From: G965267335 sp965267335
GTDB lineage: Bacteria; Bacteroidota; Bacteroidia; Cytophagales; JAAEPT01
NCBI GenBank assembly: GCA_965267335.1
Contig: OZ253953.1
Span: 3,906,001 to 3,970,000, forward strand
Direction of reading: 5' to 3'
Length of the DNA stretch: 64,000 nt
Shown here: positions 34,237-43,887 of the stretch, piece after piece
Layout of the letters: each line of letters begins with the position of its first letter
Position numbering within the stretch: the first letter of the stretch is position 1
Made by a program: the position numbers and the translations under genes
Notes under the pieces: generated by a model
Database searches by the model: none
Told to the model about the DNA's origin: nothing
What the model saw: the letters and a program-made list of their open reading frames with translations, nothing else

Positions 34237-35884
34237 ACAACTTACGATAAAGAACTATGCCCTTATTGAGGAACTGGAACTCATTCCCTCCAGACACCTC
34301 AATACCATCACTGGGGAAACAGGAGCCGGAAAGTCCATTATGCTTGGGGCCATATCTTTATTATTGGGCAATCGTGCAGACACCAAAGTGCTCCTTAATC
34401 AACAGGAAAAATGTGTGGTTGAAGGTGAATTTGAAATTAGCGCCTATCGATTGGAAAGGGTTTTTCAGGAAAATGACCTTGACTACGAACAATCAACCAT
34501 CATCAGAAGAGAAATTAATACGAGTGGTAAGTCCAGAGCTTTCATCAATGACACACCCGTTACACTTGATTTACTCAAAAGTATTGGGGTTCATTTGGTT
34601 GATATTCATTCACAACACGAGAATTTGCTGTTGCATAAGTCAGATTTTCAGGTGCAACTACTGGATGCTTTTGCCGGGACTAAGGACTTACTCAATGAGT
34701 ATAATAATGCTTTTAATGAGTATAAATCTGTAGCAGCCCGACATAAAGACCTGACTGATAATGCCAATAAGTACAAAAGCGAACTGGATTATAATACCTT
34801 CCTGCTCAATGAACTCGTGGAAGCCGAACTCAAAGCACCGGATGACAACGAGATCAACGAAGAACTCAAAGTGCTGGAAAACAGTGAAGAAATTCAGGAA
34901 AAACTATCAAGAGTAAACGAGCTATTCAACGACCTTCAGTTTGGTACCCTTAGCCAGTTAAGTGAAATAAACGCTGCACTTATAGGACTTACGAAGATTT
35001 CAGATAAGTACGAACAGTTAGCTGAAAGGGTAAACAGCTCTCTTATCGAGCTCAAGGATATTGAAAGAGAAGTAGAACTCGAGGCACAAAACGTAGAGCT
35101 TGATCCTTCAAGGCTTCAGTTCTTACAGGAAAGACTTGACCTGATCTATAAATTACAACTGAAGCATAAAGTCGATTCCGTAGAACAACTTATTGAGATT
35201 CGTGATGAGCTCAAACTAAAGGTCAATGAAGTACTCGACCTTGATCATGAGATTGAACTGCTCGAGAAAAGACTAAAAGCATCTGAAGAAACGGTTTTAA
35301 AAATTGCAGGAACCATTTCAGACAAAAGATTATCCGTTATTCCTGAAATACAGGACCGCATTGCCCAACTCTTGCAGGAACTCGGAATGCCACAGGCAGT
35401 CATTTCTATTGAAAGAACGCAAATTGAGCCAATCGCTAATGGAATCGATCACATTGAAATTCTATTTAGCGCCAATAAGGGTATACTCCCTCAACCATTG
35501 AAGAAAGTAGCCTCCGGTGGTGAATTTTCAAGGCTCATGTTCGTCATCAAATACCTTCTGGCTCAACACACCGCATTACCATCCATTATATTCGATGAGA
35601 TAGACACCGGAATATCAGGTGAAATTGCCATCAAGATGGGTAAGATGATGCAACTAATGTCAACCAATCACCAGGTAATCGCCATCACACATTTACCACA
35701 GGTAGCCGCCAAAGGCAATGAACAGTTTTTCGTGTTTAAAGAAGATAATGAGCTACGGACCATCAGTAAAATGCGTAAACTCTCGCGTGAAGAAAGAGTT
35801 TCGGAAATTGCCCAAATGATCGGTGGTGATCAGCCAAGCGATAGTGCCATCCAAAGCGCAAAAGAACTACTTCAGGCACAATAA
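34229..35884 (+). CDS. recN: DNA repair protein RecN
   Basis: The 551-residue SMC-like ATPase has LTIKNYALIEELEL at the N terminus, Walker A ITGETGAGKSIMLGAI (about 27-42), VDIHSQHENLLL, central coiled coils, the signature KKVASGGEFSRLMF and Walker B PSIIFDEIDTGISG. RecN holds DNA ends and sisters together during double-strand break repair. Length is normal. It is coupled to the upstream Sm-like gene, and fabI follows 61 bases later. Confidence 0.97.
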   Translation: MLKQLTIKNYALIEELELIPSRHLNTITGETGAGKSIMLGAISLLLGNRADTKVLLNQQEKCVVEGEFEISAYRLERVFQENDLDYEQSTIIRREINTSGKSRAFINDTPVTLDLLKSIGVHLVDIHSQHENLLLHKSDFQVQLLDAFAGTKDLLNEYNNAFNEYKSVAARHKDLTDNANKYKSELDYNTFLLNELVEAELKAPDDNEINEELKVLENSEEIQEKLSRVNELFNDLQFGTLSQLSEINAALIGLTKISDKYEQLAERVNSSLIELKDIEREVELEAQNVELDPSRLQFLQERLDLIYKLQLKHKVDSVEQLIEIRDELKLKVNEVLDLDHEIELLEKRLKASEETVLKIAGTISDKRLSVIPEIQDRIAQLLQELGMPQAVISIERTQIEPIANGIDHIEILFSANKGILPQPLKKVASGGEFSRLMFVIKYLLAQHTALPSIIFDEIDTGISGEIAIKMGKMMQLMSTNHQVIAITHLPQVAAKGNEQFFVFKEDNELRTISKMRKLSREERVSEIAQMIGGDQPSDSAIQSAKELLQAQ

Positions 35885-35945
35885 GTCTGTCTTCCCTTAC
35901 CTTTTCAATATGAACTCTCTATATTAGCGGAAAATTTGACTAAAC

Positions 35946-36755
35946 ATGGCGTATAATCTACTTAAAGGTAAAAAAGGAATCATATTCGGTGCGCTTGATG
36001 AAACATCAATCGCCTGGAAAGTTGCAAAAAGAGCTCATGAAGAAGGTGCTGAATTTACATTGACAAATGCACCGATTGCATTACGAATGGGAGCCATCAA
36101 TCAATTGGCTGAAGAGTGTAATACTGAAGTAATACCTGCTGATGCTACTTCTATCGAAGACCTCGAAAAGCTATTTACTGAATCAATGGAAAAGTTGGGT
36201 GGTAAAATTGATTTCGTTCTTCACTCTATTGGCATGAGCCCCAACGTAAGAAAAAACAAGCCCTACCACGACTTGAGCTATGACTTCTTTCTTAAAACCC
36301 TGGATATCTCAGCTCTTTCATTTCACAAAGTAATGTCAGTGGCTGATAAATTGGATGCCATGAATGATGAAGGTTCTATCGTAGGTCTTTCCTATATCGC
36401 AGCTCAGAGGGTATTTCCTGACTACGGGGATATGGCTCAGGCGAAAGCCACACTTGAATCCATTGCAAGAAGCTATGGCTATCGATTTGCGAAGAAAAAC
36501 AAAGTACGCGTGAACACTATATCACAGTCACCGACTATTACGACTGCAGGTAAAGGGATTAGTGGTTTTAATGCTTTTATGGATTTCGCAGAGAAAATGT
36601 CACCACTTGGTAACGCTTCTGCTGATGAATGCGCAGACTATACAATAACTTTATTTTCTGATTTGACTAAGAAAGTCACCATGCAAAACTTAATGCATGA
36701 TGGAGGATTTTCAACTACCGGGATTACCCAGGATATGATTGATGCGCTTTCTTAA
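35946..36755 (+). CDS. fabI: enoyl-[acyl-carrier-protein] reductase (NADH)
   Basis: The 269-residue short-chain reductase is of the FabI type. KKGIIFGALDETSIAWKVAKRAHEEGAE gives the variant nucleotide-binding loop, FVLHSIGMSP the core, and SYIAAQRVFPDYGDMAQAKATLES the Y-x6-K type catalytic pair. It performs the last step of fatty acid elongation and is the classic triclosan target. An AAAATTTG box ends 7 bases before the ATG. A bidirectional terminator follows. Confidence 0.95.
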   Translation: MAYNLLKGKKGIIFGALDETSIAWKVAKRAHEEGAEFTLTNAPIALRMGAINQLAEECNTEVIPADATSIEDLEKLFTESMEKLGGKIDFVLHSIGMSPNVRKNKPYHDLSYDFFLKTLDISALSFHKVMSVADKLDAMNDEGSIVGLSYIAAQRVFPDYGDMAQAKATLESIARSYGYRFAKKNKVRVNTISQSPTITTAGKGISGFNAFMDFAEKMSPLGNASADECADYTITLFSDLTKKVTMQNLMHDGGFSTTGITQDMIDALS

Positions 36756-36773
36756 ACAAATGAAACTTACTCA

Positions 36774-36805
36774 CAAAAAAAGGGACCACAGAGTCCCTTT
36801 TTTTA
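36774..36805. terminator. bidirectional intrinsic terminator
   Basis: A7-GGGAC (36774-36786) pairs with GTCCC-T7 (36793-36804) around CACAGA. It lies between the convergent fabI and TSP3-OmpA genes and should work in both directions. Confidence 0.88.
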
Positions 36806-36828
36806 TTGTCAATATTTATCGAATCACA

Positions 36829-37812
36829 CTAGTACTTCAAGGTCATTTCAACCCTCCTGTTGTTCTTTCTTCCGGCAGCAGTATCGTTTGTATCTACCGG
36901 TCGTGACTCACCAAATCCTTCGGAGGTAATCCTCCATCCAGAAATTCCTTTATTAACGAGATACTTTCGCACTGATGCTGCTCTCTTTTTAGATAAAATC
37001 AAGTTATCATCATCGTTACCCTGGTTATCCGTATGTCCTTCCAGGTGTAGTTTCATACCAGGGTTGTTAATCAGTACGCTAGCCAAATCATTTAGTGACG
37101 AATAGGACGATTCCTGAATAACATCACTATTGGTTTGGAACAATAGATTCTCAAAAGCCCGTTTCAGAGCCTCTTTCTCCTCTGGCTTAATTTCCGGACA
37201 ACCGTGATTCTCTACGACCCCAGGTACCAACGGACACACATCATCATCATTGACAATGCCGTCTCCATCAGTATCTTCCGTTGGCCTCGGACAACCTTGC
37301 ATCGATACCATTCCGGAGTCTTCAGGACATTTATCAAACCTGTCCTGAACACCATCATTGTCTTTGTCTGGGCATCCATTAAATACTAATATCCCTGGTG
37401 TTTCCGGACACACATCATCTTTATCCGGTATACCATCTCCATCCATATCAGTCCATGGACAACCTTTATTCGCTTCCGGACCAGGTTCCTCTACACAAGC
37501 ATCATCTGGATCATAAATACCATCTCCATCTGTATCAGGAGGACAGCCCACTGAGTTTACCTCATAATCCCTCTCCGAACGCGGAGGAGTATGCTGACAG
37601 TGATCATAGAGATCAGGCACGCCATCTTTATCATGATCCCTTCTTGGACGTTTCTTGTATTCGTACGGATCATTCGGTTTCTTGAATTTTTTATAACGCT
37701 TTTTTTGCTTCTTGGTCTGTTTCGGGTTTTGGGCAGAAACATAGTTGGTGGACACCAACATGATCCCCAAGATCAATGAAAAAGCAGACACTAAAAATCG
37801 AATATTCTTCAT
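36829..37812 (-). CDS. OmpA-family protein with thrombospondin type 3 repeats
   Basis: The 327-residue protein has a signal peptide, a Lys/Arg-rich linker (residues 30-60) and about five calcium-binding TSP3 repeats with DxDxDGxxD cores (for example DTDGDGIYDPDDACVEEPG, DMDGDGIPDKDDVCPETPG). A C-terminal OmpA domain follows (LHLEGHTDNQGNDDDNLILSKKRAASVRKYL). It is probably an outer-membrane or periplasmic spacer attached to peptidoglycan. It lacks an obvious membrane barrel, so it is not classical OmpA. Confidence 0.9.
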   Translation of the reverse strand: MKNIRFLVSAFSLILGIMLVSTNYVSAQNPKQTKKQKKRYKKFKKPNDPYEYKKRPRRDHDKDGVPDLYDHCQHTPPRSERDYEVNSVGCPPDTDGDGIYDPDDACVEEPGPEANKGCPWTDMDGDGIPDKDDVCPETPGILVFNGCPDKDNDGVQDRFDKCPEDSGMVSMQGCPRPTEDTDGDGIVNDDDVCPLVPGVVENHGCPEIKPEEKEALKRAFENLLFQTNSDVIQESSYSSLNDLASVLINNPGMKLHLEGHTDNQGNDDDNLILSKKRAASVRKYLVNKGISGWRITSEGFGESRPVDTNDTAAGRKNNRRVEMTLKY

Positions 37813-37871
37813 AATTTACCTGTTAACGGAAGTTAAAATACACAAATCGGTAGAGATTATAAAATCCGCAA

Positions 37872-40493
37872 TCACTTTGCCAAACTTTCCTCTAACGCTT
37901 TTATTTTAGCTTCAGCATCATTTTTTTTCTGAACTTCCTTCTCTACAACTTGTGGAGGGGCATTATTGACAAAACGATCATTACTGAGTTTTTTCTGGAC
38001 CGCAGCCAAAAATCCCTTAGTATACTCCAGTTCCTTTTGTAAATCCTCCTTACTATCTGTAACAAGCTCCTCAGCCAGTTCAACAAACAGCTCATCTGAT
38101 GCTACAACTATATTAACTGCGTGTGTTGCGTCATTATAGTTAAATGCAATTTCTTCTACTCCAGCCATTTTTGAGATTAGCTCTTCATATGTGCTGTAGT
38201 AATCCTCCTTTGTTGTTTTTACTTTGATAGAGACTTTATCCTTGGGTGGAACCTGCTTTTGAGCTCTGATATTTCTGATTGCGGTAATCAATTCCTGCCC
38301 CTTACTTAAATCAGCTAAGATGGCATTGTTTACAATACCTTTTTCAGGCCAAAGAGCAACAACTACCGAATCCTTATCATCACGATCCTTAATCTGACTC
38401 CAAATTTCTTCAGAAATAAAAGGCATAAATGGATGAAGTACCTTGATCACTTTCTCGAAGAAAGAAATTGTAGCCTCATAGGTACTTCTGACAATTGGTT
38501 TACCATACTCCGGTTTTACCATTTCCAGGTACCAGGAACAGAAATCATCCCAAACCAGCTTATAGGTAGTCATCAGCGCATCAGATATCCTAAACTTGCC
38601 ATATTGATCTTCCAATTGGTCAAGAGCGTTATTAAACCTTGACTCCAACCATTCAATTGCCTGAGTATCACTATTCGGTGCAGTCTCATCAGATATTTCC
38701 CAACCTTTGACAAGCCGGAATGCATTCCATACCTTATTGGCAAAATTTCTTCCCTGCTCGCATAATTTCTCATCAAACAAAAGATCATTACCAGCTGGAG
38801 AAGAAAGTAACATACCCACTCTTACACCATCTGCCCCATAGGTTTTCATTAACTCTATAGGATCTGGTGAGTTACCCAGGGATTTTGACATTTTACGTCC
38901 CTTATCATCTCTTACAATTCCGGTATAGTAAACGTTTTTAAATGGTAAATCTCCTCTATATTCATAACCCGCTATAATCATTCGCGCTACCCAAAAAAAC
39001 ATAATTTCAGGTGCGGTAACCAGGTCATTAGTCGGGTAATAGTAATTAATATCCTCATTATCAGGATCATTAATACCATTAAAAACGGAAATAGGCCACA
39101 GCCATGACGAAAACCAGGTATCCAAGGTATCAGGGTCCTGAGTAAGGTCTTCTAACGTAAGTCCGTTATTGCCTGATTTTTCTTGCGCTAACTTTAATGC
39201 CTCTTCTGGCTCCTTGGCTACCACAAAATCGTTTGGAGAGGTGCTGTAATACCAGGCAGGAATCTGGTGGCCCCACCATAACTGCCTTGATATACACCAA
39301 TCCTTTACGTTTTCCATCCAGTGTTTATATGAATTCTTAAACTTGGAAGGATGAAACTGCACATTATCATTCATCACATTATCAAGGGCCGGCTTGGCCA
39401 GTTCCTCCATTTTCAGGAACCACTGTAATGATAACTTTGGTTCAATCACGGCATCAGTTCTTTCACTGTAACCAACCTTATTCTGAATCTCTTCAATTTT
39501 GATTAGTTGACCCAGTTCTTTCAACTCAGCCACTATCTTTTTCCTCGCGACAAAACGATCTTCACCGATGTACTTCTGAGCATTCTCAGAAAGGGTACCA
39601 TCATCATTTAGTATATCAATACTTTCAAGGTTGTGCTTAAGGCCCAGCTCGTAGTCATTGATGTCGTGCGCAGGAGTTACTTTCAAACACCCTGTCCCAA
39701 ATTCAAGGTCTACATACTCATCCTCGATTATTGGAACAACTCGATCTACCAATGGCACAATTGCGTTTTTACCTTTCAGATGAGTATATCTTGCATCATT
39801 CGGATTTATACAAATAGCAGTATCACCTAATAAAGTTTCTGGTCTGGTTGTGGCGATTACCAATTTATCATCTGATCCTTCAACCTTGTACTGGATATGG
39901 TAGAGTTTGGAATTGACTTCTTTATGAATTACTTCTTCGTCAGAAAGTGCTGTCTCGGCAGCCGGATCCCAATTGATCATTCTAACGCCTCGATATACCT
40001 TACCTTTTTTGTATAAATCAATAAAAACATCGATTACGGCCTCACTTAAATCATCCTCCATCGTAAATCGGGTTCTATCCCAATCACAGGAAGCACCTAG
40101 CTTTTTTAGCTGCTCAAGTATTATTCCTCCATGCTTATCCGTCCACTCCCATGCGTGCTTTAAAAACTCCTCTCTGGTGAGATCTTCCTTATTAATCCCT
40201 TCTTCCTTCAATTTGTTCACCACCTTGGCTTCAGTAGCAATTGATGCGTGATCGGTGCCTGGAACCCAACATGCATTTTTACCAAGCATTCTGGCTCTTC
40301 GTACAAGTACATCCTGAATAGTATTATTTAGCATATGTCCCATATGCAGGACTCCTGTCACATTTGGGGGAGGAATTACTATGGTATAAGGCTCTCTTTC
40401 ATCAGGGGTAGACTTGAAAAATTCATTATCAAGCCAATACTGATACCACTTACCTTCGACCTCTGCCGGATTATACTTAGATGATAGTTCCAT
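37872..40493 (-). CDS. valS: valine-tRNA ligase
   Basis: The 873-residue class Ia synthetase has PPPNVTGVLHMGHMLNN (HIGH-type motif at 50-53), an editing domain with ATTRPETLLGD, WFSSWLWPISVF, GRKMSKSLGNSPDP (KMSKS) and a C-terminal tRNA-binding coiled coil (EYTKGFLAAVQKKLSND..ALEESLAK). It charges tRNA-Val. A TAATTTTG box lies 22 bases upstream of the start on the minus strand. Confidence 0.97.
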   Translation of the reverse strand: MELSSKYNPAEVEGKWYQYWLDNEFFKSTPDEREPYTIVIPPPNVTGVLHMGHMLNNTIQDVLVRRARMLGKNACWVPGTDHASIATEAKVVNKLKEEGINKEDLTREEFLKHAWEWTDKHGGIILEQLKKLGASCDWDRTRFTMEDDLSEAVIDVFIDLYKKGKVYRGVRMINWDPAAETALSDEEVIHKEVNSKLYHIQYKVEGSDDKLVIATTRPETLLGDTAICINPNDARYTHLKGKNAIVPLVDRVVPIIEDEYVDLEFGTGCLKVTPAHDINDYELGLKHNLESIDILNDDGTLSENAQKYIGEDRFVARKKIVAELKELGQLIKIEEIQNKVGYSERTDAVIEPKLSLQWFLKMEELAKPALDNVMNDNVQFHPSKFKNSYKHWMENVKDWCISRQLWWGHQIPAWYYSTSPNDFVVAKEPEEALKLAQEKSGNNGLTLEDLTQDPDTLDTWFSSWLWPISVFNGINDPDNEDINYYYPTNDLVTAPEIMFFWVARMIIAGYEYRGDLPFKNVYYTGIVRDDKGRKMSKSLGNSPDPIELMKTYGADGVRVGMLLSSPAGNDLLFDEKLCEQGRNFANKVWNAFRLVKGWEISDETAPNSDTQAIEWLESRFNNALDQLEDQYGKFRISDALMTTYKLVWDDFCSWYLEMVKPEYGKPIVRSTYEATISFFEKVIKVLHPFMPFISEEIWSQIKDRDDKDSVVVALWPEKGIVNNAILADLSKGQELITAIRNIRAQKQVPPKDKVSIKVKTTKEDYYSTYEELISKMAGVEEIAFNYNDATHAVNIVVASDELFVELAEELVTDSKEDLQKELEYTKGFLAAVQKKLSNDRFVNNAPPQVVEKEVQKKNDAEAKIKALEESLAK

Positions 40494-40515
40494 TCATATT
40501 GAATTTTACGAGCTG

Positions 40516-40523
40516 CAAAATTA
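40516..40523 (-). promoter_or_regulatory. TAnnTTTG box upstream of valS
   Basis: The minus-strand TAATTTTG (40523-40516) matches the -7 consensus. No good TTG is seen at -33. Confidence 0.35.
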
Positions 40524-40576
40524 CCAATTGCAGTTATAAATCATGTAGAACGAATGACTTTTTCTATAGATATGAA

Positions 40577-41803
40577 TTAAAATCGGGCTGCGATTAATAA
40601 ATCCAACTCCTTGTAGGGCAACGAAAACTTATTAGCAATGCTTTGGCGTGTGAGGGCTCCGTTAAAAGTATACACTCCTGTCCTGAACCATGCCTTTTCG
40701 TAAATCATTTCGTCAAAGCCTCCTAATTCTGACATATTCAACAAAATGGGTGTCAAAATGTGACTTAAGGCAATTGATGCTGTCCGGCCGACCCTTGAAG
40801 GAATATTAGGCACGCAATAGTGAATTACATCATGTTTCTTAAATACCGGAGACTTTAAGGTAGTGACCATCGAAGTTTCAAAACACCCACCATGGGTGAT
40901 ACTTGCATCAATGATTATTGAATCCGGCTTCATCTGTTGTACCATTTCTTCTGTTACAACACAAACGCTGCTTCCATCTGCAGAACGTAGCGCTCCAACT
41001 GCTAGATCAGCACTTTGGAGCTCTTGTGCCAATGACCTCGGGTCAATGATTGACGTGTAAACATGTTCACCTAATTCAGCCCTAATCCTTCTGAGTTTAT
41101 GGTGGTGATTATCAAATATCCGGACTTCGGCTCCCATACCTCGCACAGCTCTGGTTACGTATTCAGCTATCGTACCAGCCCCCAGTATAACCACCTTACT
41201 TGGCGGAACCCCGGCAACAGCACCGAGAATTTCACCTTTTCCACCTTTAGTATTACTCAGGTATTCTGTTGCGATCGACACAATACAGTTTCCTGCAATT
41301 TCACTCATCGAACGAACAATTGGTTTTTCTCCTCCTTTATCTTCTATGAATTCAAAAGCAGCAGCAGCAATTTTTTTCTTATTCAGCTCATGAAGATAAT
41401 CTGGTTTTAGATTAGCCATTTGGATTGCTGATATCAATCTGGCCCCGGGTTTCATGTAACCTATTTCCTGAATACTCGGTGGCTCTACCTTTAATACAAT
41501 ATTGGCTTTAAAAGCCTCTTCCGTAGAATAGACAATTTGAGCACCCGCTTCGCTATATTCCCTATCCGAAAAATTAGAAGCATTACCGGCCTCAGATTCC
41601 ACTATAATTTCCAGTCCATTATTTACAAGAATCGCCACCGAATCCGGAGACAGAGCAATTCGTGTTTCTTGAAGCTCCTTCTCAACGGGTAGTCCAATTT
41701 GAATTGAACTATTAGCCTCCTTTACTTTGAGGGGAGACTCTTTAGGGTACAGCGCATGCTCTTTGGCAAGCGAACTAAAACCGGACTCCTTCTTCTTTGC
41801 CAT
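40577..41803 (-). CDS. ald: alanine dehydrogenase
   Basis: The 408-residue enzyme belongs to the AlaDH/PNT family: IGLPVEKELQETRIALSPDSV at the N-terminal catalytic domain, the KVEPPS segment with the substrate lysine region, and GAVAGVPPSKVVILGAGTIAEYVTRAVRGMGAEVRIFD for NAD. DASITHGGCFETS and CVPNIPSRVGRTASIALSHILTP follow. It interconverts alanine and pyruvate plus ammonia. The N terminus is about 30 residues longer than the usual enzyme (KKKESGFSSLAKEHALYPKES), as I recall for Bacteroidota. It overlaps tsaE by 29 bases. Confidence 0.93.
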   Translation of the reverse strand: MAKKKESGFSSLAKEHALYPKESPLKVKEANSSIQIGLPVEKELQETRIALSPDSVAILVNNGLEIIVESEAGNASNFSDREYSEAGAQIVYSTEEAFKANIVLKVEPPSIQEIGYMKPGARLISAIQMANLKPDYLHELNKKKIAAAAFEFIEDKGGEKPIVRSMSEIAGNCIVSIATEYLSNTKGGKGEILGAVAGVPPSKVVILGAGTIAEYVTRAVRGMGAEVRIFDNHHHKLRRIRAELGEHVYTSIIDPRSLAQELQSADLAVGALRSADGSSVCVVTEEMVQQMKPDSIIIDASITHGGCFETSMVTTLKSPVFKKHDVIHYCVPNIPSRVGRTASIALSHILTPILLNMSELGGFDEMIYEKAWFRTGVYTFNGALTRQSIANKFSLPYKELDLLIAARF

Positions 41804-42218
41804 GTTTTTCTAATTCAATTTCCCGAATTGTGTCAGGGTTTACATTCAAAGATATAGTCATGTATTCCATAGGCAGGTGATTGGCCGCTATAGCAGGCCA
41901 CTCTATAAAGCACCGGAATCCCGAAGCTAAATATTCTTCGATTCCTATATCCAGAATTTCTTCCTCATCTTCGATTCTGTAAAGGTCAAAATGGTATATC
42001 TTGTTATCTTCAGCGTCAATATATTCGTTGACGATAGAAAAGGTCGGGCTATTCACAACATCTTGAACTCCAAGTCGTTCGCATATACTTTTTATCAGTG
42101 TTGTCTTTCCCGCACCCATATCACCGTTGAATATCCAAATGGGTGTGTCCCCACCATAAGCTAGTAGCTGCTCGGCCACTGAGTCAATCTCATTGAGTGA
42201 TTTCAATTGTACTTTCAC
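41775..42218 (-). CDS. tsaE: tRNA threonylcarbamoyladenosine biosynthesis ATPase TsaE
   Basis: The 147-residue protein has the P-loop FNGDMGAGKTTLIKSI, the VVNSPTFSIVNEY switch region and IEWPAIAANHLP, the standard YjeE/TsaE set. It drives the TsaB-TsaD complex in making the t6A modification of ANN-decoding tRNAs. The ald start overlaps its 3' end, and porX lies upstream on the same strand. Confidence 0.95.
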   Translation of the reverse strand: MKVQLKSLNEIDSVAEQLLAYGGDTPIWIFNGDMGAGKTTLIKSICERLGVQDVVNSPTFSIVNEYIDAEDNKIYHFDLYRIEDEEEILDIGIEEYLASGFRCFIEWPAIAANHLPMEYMTISLNVNPDTIREIELEKHGKEEGVRF

Positions 42219-42269
42219 CTTCTTCCATTAGGGATAAGAATAAAAATACGAATTTTCTATAATAATAGC

Positions 42270-43820
42270 CTAATTACGAGGGCTGAGTGTTACAAATGGT
42301 ATGATCATTTCTTCCAGAGATACACCCCCATGTTGAAAAGTATCCGTATAAAAACTCACGTAGTAGTTATAATTATTAGGATAAGCGAAGAAGTCGTCCT
42401 CGGTGCAAAAGACAAAAGCAGTTGACACGTTCCTCATTGGCAATTTAAAACGTTGTGGTTTTGGTGCTTCAAAAACTTCTTTTTGATTGTAACCCAAACT
42501 CTTACCTTGCTTGTACCTCAAATTTGTGTTGGTATTCCGATCACCGACAATTTTAACAGGCTTATTAACTCTCACCGTACCATGATCAGTCGTGATAATA
42601 AGTTTAACATCATGTTGTGAGAGCCTTTGAAGGAAAATATGCAAAGGCGAATGCTCGAACCAAGACTTCGTCAAAGACCGATATGCGGCTTCATCTGATG
42701 CCAGCTCTTTTATGACCTCCATATCCGTTCTGGCATGTGACAGCATATCAACAAAGTTGTAGACTACCACATTGAGATCATTGTTAAGTAAATTATTAAT
42801 ACTCTCTACAAGATCTCTACCCTTCTCCAGATTCAAAATTTTATTGTACGAGAACTTAATATCTGTTCCCAATGACTTGATTTGATGAGCCAGAAACTCT
42901 TTTTCCTTTTTGTTCTTCCCTCCCTCATCATCATCATGCTTCCATAAGTCGGGAAGTTTTTCGGCCATTTCGGAAGGATACATACCTGAAAAAATTGAAT
43001 TTCTGGCATAGGCTGTTGTTGTAGGGAGAATACTATAGTATGTGCTTTCCTGTTCAACATTAAAATATTCAGAAATGATTGGTTCCAATACCTTCCACTG
43101 ATCGAATCGAAGGTTATCAATCAGCAAAAAGAATACTGGTTTTTCTCCACATTCCGGAAAAACCTTCTTTTTCATTATATCCGGAGAAAGCAACGGGGCA
43201 TCTTCCTCCTCATTTACCCAATGCTCATAGTTATCCCGAATAAACTTAGTGAAGTTGTTGTTAGCCTCTCGCTTCTGCATATCGACCACTTCCTTCATGC
43301 TTTTATATTCGGTATTGTTTATCTCCAGTTCCCAGTATATTAACTTCTTATATACATCGGACCATTGCTCATGATCTATAATATCATTGTAGGTCATGCT
43401 GATGTTTGTAAAATCCTGCTGATAACTTTGATTGGTTTTTTCGCTGATCAATCTTTTGTTATCCAAAATTTTCTTTACTGACAGCAATATTTGATTGGGA
43501 TTAAGAGGTTTAATCAGGTAATCTGAAATTTTTGACCCAATTGCCTCCTCCATGATATGTTCCTCTTCGCTTTTAGTAATCATTACTACCGGTAGTGCAG
43601 GACTTTTAGTTTTTATTTCACCCAAAGCTTCCAGACCACTTAATCCAGGCATATTTTCATCTAAAAAGACAATATCAAACCTATCTTCTGATACCATTTG
43701 TACTGCTTCAGTACCATTATTCACCGGAACGACATCATAGCCTTTTTCATTAAGAAACAGTATGTGTGGCTTTAGTAAATCAATCTCGTCATCGGCCCAT
43801 AAAATCTTATATCTTTGCAT
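42270..43820 (-). CDS. porX: PorX-type response regulator / PglZ-domain protein (T9SS regulation)
   Basis: About 516 residues; the ATG at 43820 starts the receiver domain directly (MQRYKILWADDEIDLL), so the longer frame is not used. The receiver has DD at 10-11, the phosphorylation site D54 in FLDENMPG, and VVMITKSEEE. A helical linker and a PglZ/alkaline-phosphatase-like domain follow (FFLLIDNLRFDQWKVLEPII, SILPTTTAYARNSIFSGMYPSEMA, LIITTDHGTVRVNKPVKI). This architecture is PorX, which with PorY and a sigma factor controls type IX secretion in Porphyromonas. PorY is not in the window. It is divergent from the HD gene across a spacer with a long inverted repeat. Confidence 0.93.
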   Translation of the reverse strand: MQRYKILWADDEIDLLKPHILFLNEKGYDVVPVNNGTEAVQMVSEDRFDIVFLDENMPGLSGLEALGEIKTKSPALPVVMITKSEEEHIMEEAIGSKISDYLIKPLNPNQILLSVKKILDNKRLISEKTNQSYQQDFTNISMTYNDIIDHEQWSDVYKKLIYWELEINNTEYKSMKEVVDMQKREANNNFTKFIRDNYEHWVNEEEDAPLLSPDIMKKKVFPECGEKPVFFLLIDNLRFDQWKVLEPIISEYFNVEQESTYYSILPTTTAYARNSIFSGMYPSEMAEKLPDLWKHDDDEGGKNKKEKEFLAHQIKSLGTDIKFSYNKILNLEKGRDLVESINNLLNNDLNVVVYNFVDMLSHARTDMEVIKELASDEAAYRSLTKSWFEHSPLHIFLQRLSQHDVKLIITTDHGTVRVNKPVKIVGDRNTNTNLRYKQGKSLGYNQKEVFEAPKPQRFKLPMRNVSTAFVFCTEDDFFAYPNNYNYYVSFYTDTFQHGGVSLEEMIIPFVTLSPRN

Positions 43821-43831
43821 GGTATTCAGTA

Positions 43832-43863
43832 TCAGAATTTGTGATGGAATATACAAATTCTGA
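43832..43863. promoter_or_regulatory. perfect 11-base inverted repeat between porX and the HD gene
   Basis: TCAGAATTTGT (43832-43842) and ACAAATTCTGA (43853-43863) are exact inverted copies with a 10-base spacer. Each arm contains AATTTG, so the site may be a regulator operator or a pair of opposed -7-like boxes. Confidence 0.5.
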
Positions 43864-43887
43864 ACGAATAGAAGCCTCTACTATTTT

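Noticed and set aside
37240..37640. Regular repeats resembling a CRISPR or tandem array
   Set aside because: They encode TSP3 calcium-binding repeats of the OmpA-family protein; units are in frame and diverged.
40514..40533. Hairpin CTGCAA/TTGCAG as terminator of ald
   Set aside because: No T-run follows on the minus strand, and the region is better explained by the valS promoter box.
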